The notes: generated by a model not told the origin, from the sequence alone. Counted from the first letter of the stretch, positions 5,080 to 11,786 are shown. The stretch is 54,958 nt of DNA from a virus (IMGVR_UViG_3300021478_000034:1-54958); one strand, 5' to 3'. Made by a program: numbers and translations.

Positions 5080-5081
5080 TA

Positions 5082-5157
5082 GCTTCTATAGCTCAGTGGA
5101 AAGAGCGTCTGGCTACGAACCAGAAGGTCGGGAGTTCGAATCTCTCTAGGGGCACCA
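5082..5157 (+). tRNA. tRNA-Arg(ACG), CCA encoded
   Basis: Acceptor GCTTCTA/TAGGGGC, anticodon stem TCTGG/CCAGA with loop CTACGAA (anticodon ACG), followed by an encoded CCA, unlike the tRNAs before 4000. Confidence 0.94.
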
Positions 5158-5158
5158 T

Positions 5159-5201
5159 CGTTCAGAGGCCAAACGGTCAGGCACCGCTCTCATAAGGCGG
5201 G
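5159..5201 (+). pseudogene. tRNA-CAT, 5' half (interrupted gene)
   Basis: Acceptor 5' strand CGTTCAG, D arm GCC/GGC and a full anticodon arm (CCGCT, loop CTCATAA, GGCGG) are present, but no T arm follows. The missing half is found at 5729-5764: CTGGACG there pairs perfectly with CGTTCAG here. The break lies in the variable loop. Confidence 0.8.
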
Positions 5202-5216
5202 CAACCCGCCGATATT

Positions 5217-5684
5217 ATGAAAGTGAAGAATTGTTCAAATTGCAAGCAAACCAAACCGCACAGTGAGTTTGGCCGTAACGTAGCTACGAAAGATGGTTTA
5301 CAGTATCACTGTAAGCAGTGTCGAAACGCTTACCTGAAAACTTGGTACTCTGAGAACAAGGACTTACAAAAAAGTCGAGTCCAGAAAAATACCAAAAAGA
5401 AGGTTGATGACCGCAGAAATTTGATACGGGAAATCAAAGAGTCGACACCATGCGCAGACTGTGGTATCCTCTACCCTCCGTACGTCATGGATTTCGACCA
5501 CCTCCCCGGAAGTGAGAAGATTACATCCATCTCATCCTTATCGCAAGGATGGCGTGGGAGCGTCGAGATACTAAAAGCGGAGATCCTAAAGTGTGAGCTT
5601 GTATGTGCCAACTGTCACAGAATTAGAACTCACAAAAGGCGCGTCAACGCTGGGAAGCCGAAGGGTGAGGCACCTCTCTCATAA
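5217..5684 (+). CDS. HNH endonuclease
   Basis: A 155-aa predicted HNH nuclease with an extra N-terminal zinc knuckle (CSNC and CKQC). The core shows CADC, then DFDH, then KCELVCANCH, which carries the second zinc pair and the last His. The region between is basic (KNTKKK). The start at ATG 5217 follows a GGCGGG-CAA-CCCGCC hairpin made partly of the broken tRNA; no clear ribosome-binding site is seen. The stop TAA (5682-5684) lies in the anticodon loop of the downstream tRNA-CAT, the same arrangement as the first HNH gene at tRNA-Asp. It is probably the mobility protein of the insert. Confidence 0.82.
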   Translation: MKVKNCSNCKQTKPHSEFGRNVATKDGLQYHCKQCRNAYLKTWYSENKDLQKSRVQKNTKKKVDDRRNLIREIKESTPCADCGILYPPYVMDFDHLPGSEKITSISSLSQGWRGSVEILKAEILKCELVCANCHRIRTHKRRVNAGKPKGEAPLS

Positions 5685-5722
5685 AGAGGCCGTCGTGGGC
5701 TCGACTCCCACTCCAGCGACCA
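5648..5722 (+). tRNA. tRNA-CAT (Met or Ile2), CCA encoded
   Basis: Acceptor CGCTGGG/TCCAGCG, anticodon stem CCTCT/AGAGG with loop CTCATAA (anticodon CAT), T stem GTGGG/CCCAC, encoded CCA. Its first 37 bases overlap the HNH gene. It is carried by the insert that splits another tRNA-CAT. Confidence 0.9.
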
Positions 5723-5728
5723 TCTAAC

Positions 5729-5764
5729 CGGGTATAGTTGGTTCGATTCCAACCTGGACGACCA
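5729..5764 (+). pseudogene. tRNA-CAT, 3' half (interrupted gene)
   Basis: A variable loop (GTATA), T arm GTTGG/CCAAC, acceptor 3' strand CTGGACG, discriminator A and an encoded CCA are present without any 5' half in front. It pairs with the 5' half at 5159-5165. Joining the halves at the shared CGGG gives a normal 75-base tRNA. Confidence 0.8.
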
Positions 5765-5765
5765 T

Positions 5766-5837
5766 CGGCTCGTAGCTCAGAGGAAGAGCACGCGGTTCCT
5801 ATCCGTGGTGTCGGGGGTTCGACTCCCTCCGGGCCGA
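5766..5837 (+). tRNA. tRNA-Arg(CCT)
   Basis: Acceptor CGGCTCG/CGGGCCG, anticodon stem CGCGG/CCGTG with loop TTCCTAT (anticodon CCT), T loop TTCGACT. CCA is not encoded. Confidence 0.92.
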
Positions 5838-5843
5838 CAATGG

Positions 5844-6167
5844 TCACACTGTCCTGGGTGCCCGTTCCCGTTCTTGACGACTCATCTCTAGGATGAAGTC
5901 AGTAATCTCGTCTTCGGTGATAGCTGGGCCTTGGGGATTGGATTCTACCAGCTCTAGTGGTACATGGCTCAGTACGTGCTCAACCATAGGGAACAGAAGC
6001 GCCACTATTGCAGAGTTAGCATCCCTCTGGTAAGCTTGGGAACACTTAGAGCAAACGAATTCGTAATATGGTTTACCGTAGGGGTCGTCAAATAGATAGA
6101 GGGTCACACGCTCAGGCGTTAATTCAACCCTTCCATCTATCGGGCAAACTACAGCAATACCATTCAT
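5844..6167 (-). CDS. small cysteine-containing protein, unknown
   Basis: A 107-aa minus-strand gene between tRNA-Arg and the tmRNA. Cys8 and a CSKC pair at 39-42 suggest a small zinc-binding domain; the rest is acidic. I chose the ATG at 6165-6167 because a GATAAT box lies exactly six bases upstream, matching the leaderless pattern seen before many genes here. An in-frame ATG at 6230 would abut the tmRNA. Similar short CP.C/CSKC proteins occur in actinobacteria and their phages, with no known function that I can assign. Confidence 0.65.
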   Translation of the reverse strand: MNGIAVVCPIDGRVELTPERVTLYLFDDPYGKPYYEFVCSKCSQAYQRDANSAIVALLFPMVEHVLSHVPLELVESNPQGPAITEDEITDFILEMSRQERERAPRTV

Positions 6168-6173
6168 AGTGTT

Positions 6174-6179
6174 ATTATC
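6174..6179 (-). promoter_or_regulatory. leaderless -10 box (minus-strand gene)
   Basis: On the minus strand, TGC-GATAAT is followed by six bases (AACACT) and then ATG. Confidence 0.55.
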
Positions 6180-6230
6180 GCACGTGACGCAAACCGATAT
6201 GAATTCTACAACTGAATAGGGTTTACACAT

Positions 6231-6589
6231 GGGGGTGCCGGGTTTCGACGGCATCTGCTGATGTGAGAGAAGCGAGCAAGACCAAGGTAACACGGAAGTC
6301 TTTCAAAACTCTTGTTGCATAAAATAAATGAGGCATTCGTGCCCGCTCGTTCTTACGCTCTCGTAGCCTAGGAACCGTCAGCCCGAGGATTCCTCGACTC
6401 GGTAACTGGCGTCAGCTAGAGGAACGCTCTCCGATTAGGTGTTCGAGTAGTCGGAGCTAAGATACACGAACTAAGCTCACCGGATGAGTCCCGCAATGCC
6501 GGAAGCTGACATTTAAGACCGGGACTACGCTCGTAGAAGAAGCACAAACGTAATGTCGGACGGGAGTTCAACTCTCCCCACCTCCACCA
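6231..6589 (+). ncRNA. ssrA: tmRNA (trans-translation RNA)
   Basis: The tRNA-like ends are clear: 5' GGGGGTG followed by CCGGGTTTCGACGGC, and 3' GGGAGTTCAACTCTCCC then CACCTCC and ACCA. It frees stalled ribosomes and tags the nascent protein for proteolysis. The tag frame that fits best ends in Lys-Thr-Leu-Val-Ala at TAA 6320-6322; the resume codon is uncertain. The C-terminus LVA is a known type of degradation signal. Several pseudoknot-like pairings follow. At about 359 bases it is of normal size. No SmpB gene is seen in this window. Confidence 0.95.
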
Positions 6590-6590
6590 A

Positions 6591-6640
6591 CGCTCGATGG
6601 AACCCTATACGGGAGCTAACTATTGCGTTTTCATCGAGCG
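6591..6640. other. 9-bp inverted repeat between tmRNA and tRNA-Glu
   Basis: CGCTCGATG (6591-6599) pairs perfectly with CATCGAGCG (6632-6640), closing the whole spacer. A CCC/GGG hairpin lies inside. Confidence 0.5.
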
Positions 6641-6645
6641 TGTTT

Positions 6646-6717
6646 GGCCGATTGGGGTACTGGCTAGCCCTCCTGACCTTCACTCAGGGAGAAACGGATC
6701 GAAACCGTTATCGGCTA
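6646..6717 (+). tRNA. tRNA-Glu(TTC) with C33
   Basis: Acceptor GGCCGAT/ATCGGCT, anticodon stem CCTGA/TCAGG with loop CCTTCAC (anticodon TTC). Position 33, nearly always U, is C here. T stem AACGG/CCGTT with loop ATCGAAA. Confidence 0.85.
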
Positions 6718-6730
6718 CAAAGTGAGTCTT

Positions 6731-6802
6731 GTTTTCGTAGCTCAATGGAAGAGCGTAGCCCTCCGAAGGCTAAGGTTGCTGGTTCAAGTCCAGCCGGGAA
6801 CA
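6731..6802 (+). tRNA. tRNA-Arg(CCG)
   Basis: Acceptor GTTTTCG/CGGGAAC, anticodon stem TAGCC/GGCTA with loop CTCCGAA (anticodon CCG), T stem GCTGG/CCAGC. It is the last tRNA of the array. Confidence 0.93.
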
Positions 6803-6821
6803 CTTTTATCGGTTGAATGCC

Positions 6822-6827
6822 GATATA
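6822..6827 (+). promoter_or_regulatory. GCCGATA-type -10 box
   Basis: TGCC-GATATA lies 19 bases before ATG 6847. Here a short leader containing AGGAGGT follows, so this mRNA is not leaderless. The box also forms one side of a TATCGG/CCGATA inverted repeat. Confidence 0.45.
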
Positions 6828-6846
6828 CTCTTCAGGAGGTAATACA

Positions 6847-7023
6847 ATGGCTGAAGATAGAGTACTCGGAACCGGCGCACAGCATTTGTCCGCCGTTCAG
6901 GTTGGTAGATCACTCTTTGCTCACGAGTCCGCATTTGAAGTAGTGGCAGAACCAGCAACGGACGTTATTGAGGTAGTAGTTCCAGATCCCGTAATTTCGG
7001 AAGCTACTTCCACCGAAGAGTAA
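6847..7023 (+). CDS. small acidic protein, unknown
   Basis: A 58-aa protein, acidic and Val/Glu-rich in its second half, with no recognisable domain. ATG 6847 follows a full AGGAGGT ribosome-binding site at six-base spacing, the strongest in this part of the window, so it is probably well expressed. An in-frame start ten codons earlier would sit upstream of that site and is unlikely. It is the first protein gene after the tRNA array. Confidence 0.65.
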   Translation: MAEDRVLGTGAQHLSAVQVGRSLFAHESAFEVVAEPATDVIEVVVPDPVISEATSTEE

Positions 7024-7051
7024 TAGGCTTTCATCTTATTCAAGAATAGCC

Positions 7052-7057
7052 GATAAA
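7052..7057 (+). promoter_or_regulatory. leaderless -10 box
   Basis: AGCC-GATAAA, six bases, then GTG 7064. Confidence 0.55.
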
Positions 7058-7063
7058 GTCTTC

Positions 7064-7255
7064 GTGACACTTATTACCGAGAAGGCTACCCATAACCTCG
7101 ATTTGCCACATGCATTTTTTGGCGTCGGGGATATTGAGCTGTCTTCAATTCGCAAGTGCGTTTGTGGTCGGAACGGTAACGATCCTCTACATAGTTTCTC
7201 ACAGACTGAATGGGCATCGTCTAACGAGCCCCTAATGACCGAAAAGGGGTCGTAA
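7064..7255 (+). CDS. small protein with CVCG motif, unknown
   Basis: A 63-aa protein starting at GTG 7064, exactly six bases after a GATAAA box, so probably leaderless. It contains a CVCG pair at residues 33-36, perhaps half of a metal site. I do not recognise the family. It ends four bases before the IPT/TIG gene and is probably co-transcribed with it. Confidence 0.6.
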   Translation: MTLITEKATHNLDLPHAFFGVGDIELSSIRKCVCGRNGNDPLHSFSQTEWASSNEPLMTEKGS

Positions 7256-7258
7256 GAC

Positions 7259-8179
7259 ATGGCTGCACCGACAATTAGCTCAGTAACCCCCGCAGCGGGG
7301 CCAATTACAGGAACAACGAGCGTTGCTATCGTTGGAACCAACCTAGATACTGTGACCGCCGTAAACTTCGGTCTTGTTGCAGCCACTAGCTTTATTCTAA
7401 CTGACCCGACCCATATGTCGGCTATTGCGCCTGCTCACGCGGCTGGTGTTGTTGATATAACCGTAATTAACCCGACTGCTACTTCTGCGACTTCAAGCGC
7501 CGACCACTTCACGTTCGAGCCGATCCCGGTTGTTTCAAGCGTAGCTCCGGGTGGTGGACCGACCGCTGGCGCGACTTCTGTAGTCATCCACGGTTCTGGC
7601 TTCACGGGTGTTACTGGTGCCGCTGGTGTGAAGTTTGGTGCTACAAACGCGACCTCTTACGTAGTAAATAGCGACACTCAGATCACCGCAGTAGCACCGG
7701 CACACTCTGCTGCAACTGTCGATATCACGGTTACGAGTCCAGGTGGTGTTTCTACTACCTCTGCGGCTGATGACTTCGTTTATGCGGGTCTACCGACTGT
7801 AACTTCAGTAACCCCTCTTCCTGGTGATGAAGATGTCGAAATTGTTGGTACTAACTTTCTAGGGGTTACGGATGTTGAGTTTGGCGGACATGACGCCACT
7901 TCCTTTACTGTTACTGACTCAACTCACATCGTTGCTACGTACGCCCCATTGAGCGCACCAGCTACCGTTGATGTGACCGTAACGGCATTCGGTGGAGTTT
8001 CCGCTACAAGCGGTGCTGACCTGGTATTTGATGGCACCTACGTGCAGCCAGATGGTACTGAGGATGCAACTTACTTCATGGATGTGGAGATCTCACCAGC
8101 TACACTAGCTGATGGTTCCCTGTTCGCGCGTCTGAACCCTGATGTCTACCCTCAGGTTGGGGTAATCGCGAGTTCCTAG
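7259..8179 (+). CDS. IPT/TIG-repeat protein
   Basis: A 306-aa protein made mostly of three immunoglobulin-like IPT/TIG repeats (about residues 3-90, 92-177 and 180-258). Each has the pattern P.(V/I)(S/T)SV.P..G, GTN/GSGF, FG...ATS, and A....A..V.ITV. There is no catalytic motif. Such domains are common in phage surface and tail-decorating proteins, where they help bind host surfaces or sugars, and this one probably sits on the virion. A GGGG-containing site precedes ATG 7259. It is separated from the tail genes, which is unusual, and its 3' end overlaps the convergent minus-strand gene by 80 bases. Confidence 0.75.
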   Translation: MAAPTISSVTPAAGPITGTTSVAIVGTNLDTVTAVNFGLVAATSFILTDPTHMSAIAPAHAAGVVDITVINPTATSATSSADHFTFEPIPVVSSVAPGGGPTAGATSVVIHGSGFTGVTGAAGVKFGATNATSYVVNSDTQITAVAPAHSAATVDITVTSPGGVSTTSAADDFVYAGLPTVTSVTPLPGDEDVEIVGTNFLGVTDVEFGGHDATSFTVTDSTHIVATYAPLSAPATVDVTVTAFGGVSATSGADLVFDGTYVQPDGTEDATYFMDVEISPATLADGSLFARLNPDVYPQVGVIASS

Positions 8180-8471
8180 TCTCTAGGTTCGCATAAGCTC
8201 TCTTACGTTGCAAATGTAGGGATTCTCTTTCTACACCGAGGTCTCGACACTTACTTCCCGTTGGTTGGGAACACTTCGGACACCTGACTGTATCGATGAC
8301 TCTTTGACGGTCGAGGTTAACTGATTCTAGGGATTTCCCACTTCCGGGTAAGCACCTGGCGTGCACCCACTTATTATTCCGGTAGTTTCTGACTATCTCG
8401 TTACCTGGAAAAATCGTCTTTTTACATGCGCTACACGTCGTGAAACTTTTAGCTGCAACGTCCGTTTTCAT
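8100..8471 (-). CDS. zinc-finger protein, unknown
   Basis: A 123-aa minus-strand protein with two cysteine clusters: CSAC (13-16) with WVHARC (35-40), and CPKC (64-67) with C75, which look like two zinc ribbons or knuckles. The C-terminus is basic and polar. ATG 8471 is preceded on its strand by AGGGG. Its 3' end overlaps the IPT/TIG gene in convergent orientation. A DNA- or RNA-binding role is likely but not shown. Confidence 0.65.
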   Translation of the reverse strand: MKTDVAAKSFTTCSACKKTIFPGNEIVRNYRNNKWVHARCLPGSGKSLESVNLDRQRVIDTVRCPKCSQPTGSKCRDLGVERESLHLQRKRAYANLETRNSRLPQPEGRHQGSDARTGNHQLV

Positions 8472-8633
8472 TCGTTACCCCTGGCTCGTAACCGCTCGTC
8501 CTTCGGTGATTGATCGGACTCGGTTTTTAGATCGTATCGGGTCTGTCAAATCGGTAGATCACTCTCACTAGAAACGCCCGTTACTACTTAGCCAGCACCT
8601 CAGCAAAGATTCTCCTAGTTGACATCTGCTACC

Positions 8634-8639
8634 GATACT
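8634..8639 (+). promoter_or_regulatory. leaderless -10 box
   Basis: ACC-GATACT, seven bases, then ATG 8647. The divergent region 8472-8633 upstream holds no gene. Confidence 0.45.
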
Positions 8640-8646
8640 GTATGGT

Positions 8647-8871
8647 ATGAAGCCTACGACGCTTACAGCAGAGCTACCTACTCTGTCCTGGCAGGATGAG
8701 CCCGCCATGGAGACGATTGATAGGATGCTGAAGTTCCTCTCGACTATAGACAGGAACATGAAGGTCGGAGATGTTTTAGACGAGTGGCTTGACGTCCGGG
8801 TGGACCTAGGGAGACTTCTAAGCAATGGCCCAGCGCGACTACCTCATGAAGCAGGTTCAGCAGGAAATTGA
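8647..8871 (+). CDS. small protein, unknown
   Basis: A 74-aa protein starting seven bases after a GATACT box and therefore probably leaderless. It is helical and charged (METIDRMLKFLSTIDRN) with no recognised domain. It overlaps the start of the next gene in another frame, a sign of translational coupling, and opens the operon that leads to the RNA-repair genes. Confidence 0.55.
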   Translation: MKPTTLTAELPTLSWQDEPAMETIDRMLKFLSTIDRNMKVGDVLDEWLDVRVDLGRLLSNGPARLPHEAGSAGN

Positions 8872-9388
8872 CAAAGGTCAACTTAAGCCCGTATGGCAAG
8901 AGGTCGACACCCGAGTATTTACTATCGAGCACTTAAGTGAAGATCCGGATTTAGTCTATACATATCATGAGCCTTCCGCATTTACATGGGGTCGCGAGTT
9001 CACTAAGATCTATATAGCGCCCCCCTTGTGGGAATCACTCAGGGAAATGCCCCAGGTACAACTAGTTACAACATTTCTAGAATTCTTGGGTCCTAAAACC
9101 GGACTATGGGACAGTGGGCTATACACTGCTAACGTGGTAAAGAAGAACCCAGCTATTATTTACTCAGACCGGATAACCTCCCTTCTAAATGATATGTCCG
9201 CAGTCTTGAATGTCATTAGTACAACTAATATCCATGGCGTATCCGAAACAGATAAGGTGGGGTTAATCCTTCGCCTCCATGAAATTGAAGAAAAGTATTA
9301 CGATCTTAATTCTGAATTCAATCAGTGTCGTGTCGGTTTGGATCTGATAAAAGTAAGCCTATCTGAGGAGATAAAGAGTGCCTCCTAA
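8825..9388 (+). CDS. protein of unknown function
   Basis: A 187-aa soluble protein that I do not recognise. It has mixed composition, several aromatic residues in the middle, and a helical C-terminus with heptad-like Leu spacing. ATG 8825 overlaps the preceding gene by 47 bases; ATG 8846 is an alternative. It is followed with an 11-base overlap by the next gene, so it belongs to the RNA-repair operon. Confidence 0.6.
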   Translation: MAQRDYLMKQVQQEIDKGQLKPVWQEVDTRVFTIEHLSEDPDLVYTYHEPSAFTWGREFTKIYIAPPLWESLREMPQVQLVTTFLEFLGPKTGLWDSGLYTANVVKKNPAIIYSDRITSLLNDMSAVLNVISTTNIHGVSETDKVGLILRLHEIEEKYYDLNSEFNQCRVGLDLIKVSLSEEIKSAS

Positions 9389-9674
9389 GACCCAGAAGAA
9401 ATGGGTCCATAAAAAGCACGAACACTGTTTCGTCTGGACAGATGTAGATGGGCAGTTGATAATTAGATGTGCTCACTGTGAATTTGTGAAGGTCTCCATT
9501 GATGTCAGCTTGACAACTTCGGAAGAGTTGCTAGAGTATCTAGTGAGGTGCTCTAGGTTTCAGCACAAGCAGAACAAACATGTTCCCGTCAAAGATCCTG
9601 CCGCCGTTGCGATCCGTAAACACTTCAGCCCCGAGCGCATCGCGCGTATGAGTTATAACCCAATGGCGAGGTAG
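9378..9674 (+). CDS. small His/Cys-containing protein, unknown
   Basis: A 98-aa basic protein starting at GTG 9378. The N-terminal half has several His and Cys residues (KKHEHCF, CAHC), which could bind zinc, and Lys/Arg are frequent, suggesting nucleic-acid contact. It lies directly before the RNA ligase gene. Confidence 0.6.
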   Translation: MPPKTQKKWVHKKHEHCFVWTDVDGQLIIRCAHCEFVKVSIDVSLTTSEELLEYLVRCSRFQHKQNKHVPVKDPAAVAIRKHFSPERIARMSYNPMAR

Positions 9675-9678
9675 AGCT

Positions 9679-10905
9679 GTGCAGTTAGACGATCTGATTG
9701 ATCCAGAAGCCCTACGTAAGAAAATAGATCTTGGCCACGTAGCTGAGCGCCACCACTGTACCCTCCCCCTAGCTATCCTAAATTACACGGCCCGATGCCA
9801 GTACGCTAACGACTGGGATGAGGTCACCTCAAAGACTCGTGGTTTAATTTACAACACTGAGACAGGTAAGATTGTCGCTAGGCCCTTCGAGAAGTTCTTC
9901 AATCTGGGTCAGCACACTGATGATGAGATCCCTACTGGACCCATACGTGTCTTAGAGAAGATGGACGGTTCTCTTGGGATTCTTTATGACACACCGGATG
10001 GGTTAGCTATCGCAACTCGCGGATCATTTCATAGCGAACAGGCTGAGCACGCAACTGAGGTTCTCCGATTCAACATAGAGCACTATTATGGTCCAGGCTC
10101 TAAGCTTCCGTTTAGTCCAGACCTTGAGAATCATACATATCTTTTCGAGATCATCTATCCAGCGAATCGCATCGTTGTGGATTATGGATCAAAAGATCTG
10201 TTAGTGCTTTTGGATGTTTTGGATATTGAGACAGGAATGGCAGTTCCTGAGTTCGATCTGTATGATCAGCGTTATTATTTTGGACCTCATGTTTATCGTC
10301 ATGAGGGGATTAAAAGCCTTTCTGAATTGATCGACAGAGATGTGCCAAATGCCGAAGGCTATGTCGTTGTTTTTGACAATAACTTCCGTGTTAAGGTCAA
10401 GCACGCTGAGTATGTTCGGCTACATAGAATTCTAACGAACGTTACTGCTCGTAGTATTTATGAGTGTATAGCTGTAGAGGATCTAAAGAAGAGGGGCTTC
10501 GGAGCCAAGGAGATAGCACGATCTATTAGTATTAGCGACGAAGAGGTTGAAGATTATCCCTCACTAGCGCAGCTTCTAGACGGAGTTCCGGATGAGTTCT
10601 ACTCTTGGGTCCACAAGGTGGTTCATCGACTAGAAACGGCATTCTCCGAGATTGAATCTGAGGCCAAGATTGAGTTCTTGAATAATTTAGCCTTCATCGA
10701 TGTCCCCCTTCCCGGCTTTGAAGAATTCGATCAGCAGCCAGTGAAGGATGGTCGAGCTGAGTTCGCTAAGGTTGCGCAGAAGAGTAAGTATGCTAGTATG
10801 ATGTTCCTGATGTATGATGGTAAGCCTTACCACCAAGCTATCTGGAAGATATTGCGCCCCGAGCACGAGAAGCCATTTGGAGAAAGGACAGAGGATGTAT
10901 CGTGA
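9679..10905 (+). CDS. T4 Rnl1-type RNA ligase
   Basis: A 408-aa ATP-dependent RNA ligase that would seal 3'-OH and 5'-phosphate RNA ends, typically of cut tRNAs. Nucleotidyltransferase motifs are visible: motif I EKMDGS with the AMP-accepting Lys at 94, preceded by TRGLIYN and RPFEKFFN as in T4 Rnl1; FEII at 156-159; EGYVVV at 226-231; and motif V with K239 and K241. The length is near that of T4 Rnl1. It starts at GTG 9679 after GAGGT and overlaps the polynucleotide kinase gene by GTGA. It forms a repair pair with that enzyme. Confidence 0.9.
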   Translation: MQLDDLIDPEALRKKIDLGHVAERHHCTLPLAILNYTARCQYANDWDEVTSKTRGLIYNTETGKIVARPFEKFFNLGQHTDDEIPTGPIRVLEKMDGSLGILYDTPDGLAIATRGSFHSEQAEHATEVLRFNIEHYYGPGSKLPFSPDLENHTYLFEIIYPANRIVVDYGSKDLLVLLDVLDIETGMAVPEFDLYDQRYYFGPHVYRHEGIKSLSELIDRDVPNAEGYVVVFDNNFRVKVKHAEYVRLHRILTNVTARSIYECIAVEDLKKRGFGAKEIARSISISDEEVEDYPSLAQLLDGVPDEFYSWVHKVVHRLETAFSEIESEAKIEFLNNLAFIDVPLPGFEEFDQQPVKDGRAEFAKVAQKSKYASMMFLMYDGKPYHQAIWKILRPEHEKPFGERTEDVS

Positions 10906-11786
10906 GTGATCGTAGAGATTTCTACATGACCAAGGGCCTCCCTGGCTCCGGGAAGAGCACCTGGGCAGCCGAGTACGTCCTGAATAGGGCTCCTGGTAAG
11001 GCTGTTAGGGTCAACCAAGATTTACTTCGGATTATGTTGCACCTTGACCGCTTCGGTGGAGGTAAGACCGAGCCTCTCGTTCAGGGCGGTCGTAGCCTGT
11101 TAATCGAACTCGCTATGCAAAACAACGTTGAGGTTGTTATTAGTGACGATACCAACTTTCATCCCGATTGCGAAAAGGAATTTCGTAGGTTATGTGAGAA
11201 GCATGGTTATCAGTTCACGATTAAGGACTTCACTGATGTTCCTGTTGAGGAATGCATCAAGCGTGACTTGAAGCGCACAGCCTCTGTTGGTGAACAGGTC
11301 ATCCGCAAGATGTGGCGTCGTTACTTAGTTCCTCCGAAGGCTCCCACTAACCCGGAGGACTTCGATCCCAACCTACCGACAGCCGTTATGGTAGATATTG
11401 ACGGAACTGTGGCTATTATGAATGGTCGAGGTCCCTATGACCCAACTCTCTACCACACCGATATTCCACACAAACCCGTAGTTCAGCTAGTTAAGGACTT
11501 ACACGCTGCTGGTGAGGAGATAGTTTTCTGCTCGGGTCGAGATGATACTTACTGGCAGGAAACTCATAATTGGCTCACTACCCACCTTGGGTTCCTTCCT
11601 AATCACCTCTTCATGCGTCCGGCCGCTGATAAGCGTAAGGATGCCATCGTAAAGAAGGAACTCTACGAGGCAAAGATAAAAGGTAAGTTCAATATTCGTT
11701 TCGTTCTAGATGACCGTAATCAGGTTGTTGAGATGTGGCGCGATGAGGGGCTTACTTGCCTCCAGGTTGCTGATGGGAATTTCTAA
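10902..11786 (+). CDS. pnkp: polynucleotide kinase / 3'-phosphatase
   Basis: A 294-aa bifunctional end-healing enzyme with the domain order of T4 Pnkp. The kinase comes first (P-loop GLPGSGKST at 12-20, then VNQD), followed by a HAD-type phosphatase (DIDGT at 165-169, SGRDD at 211-215, DDR at 270-272). It would remove 2',3'-cyclic or 3'-phosphates and phosphorylate 5'-OH ends, preparing cleaved tRNA for the ligase encoded just upstream. GTG 10902 overlaps the ligase stop codon. Confidence in the function is high. Confidence 0.93.
   Translation: MSDRRDFYMTKGLPGSGKSTWAAEYVLNRAPGKAVRVNQDLLRIMLHLDRFGGGKTEPLVQGGRSLLIELAMQNNVEVVISDDTNFHPDCEKEFRRLCEKHGYQFTIKDFTDVPVEECIKRDLKRTASVGEQVIRKMWRRYLVPPKAPTNPEDFDPNLPTAVMVDIDGTVAIMNGRGPYDPTLYHTDIPHKPVVQLVKDLHAAGEEIVFCSGRDDTYWQETHNWLTTHLGFLPNHLFMRPAADKRKDAIVKKELYEAKIKGKFNIRFVLDDRNQVVEMWRDEGLTCLQVADGNF

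Larger units (their letters stand above)
5202..5732 (+). mobile_element. 531-bp insert: HNH gene plus tRNA-CAT
   Basis: This segment separates the two halves of a tRNA-CAT. CGGG occurs at both edges (5198-5201 and 5729-5732), as expected for a short target duplication or microhomology. The cargo is an HNH nuclease gene and a complete tRNA-CAT that could replace the broken one. The edges do not have the U/G signature of a group I intron. Confidence 0.6.

Noticed and set aside
5202-5732. Group I intron in the split tRNA
   Set aside because: The base before the insert is G rather than U, the site is the variable loop instead of the anticodon loop, and I see no group I core. An insertion is simpler.
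6553-6943. Open frames over the tmRNA end and the last tRNAs
   Set aside because: They run through tmRNA and tRNA genes, lack ribosome-binding sites, and resemble no protein.
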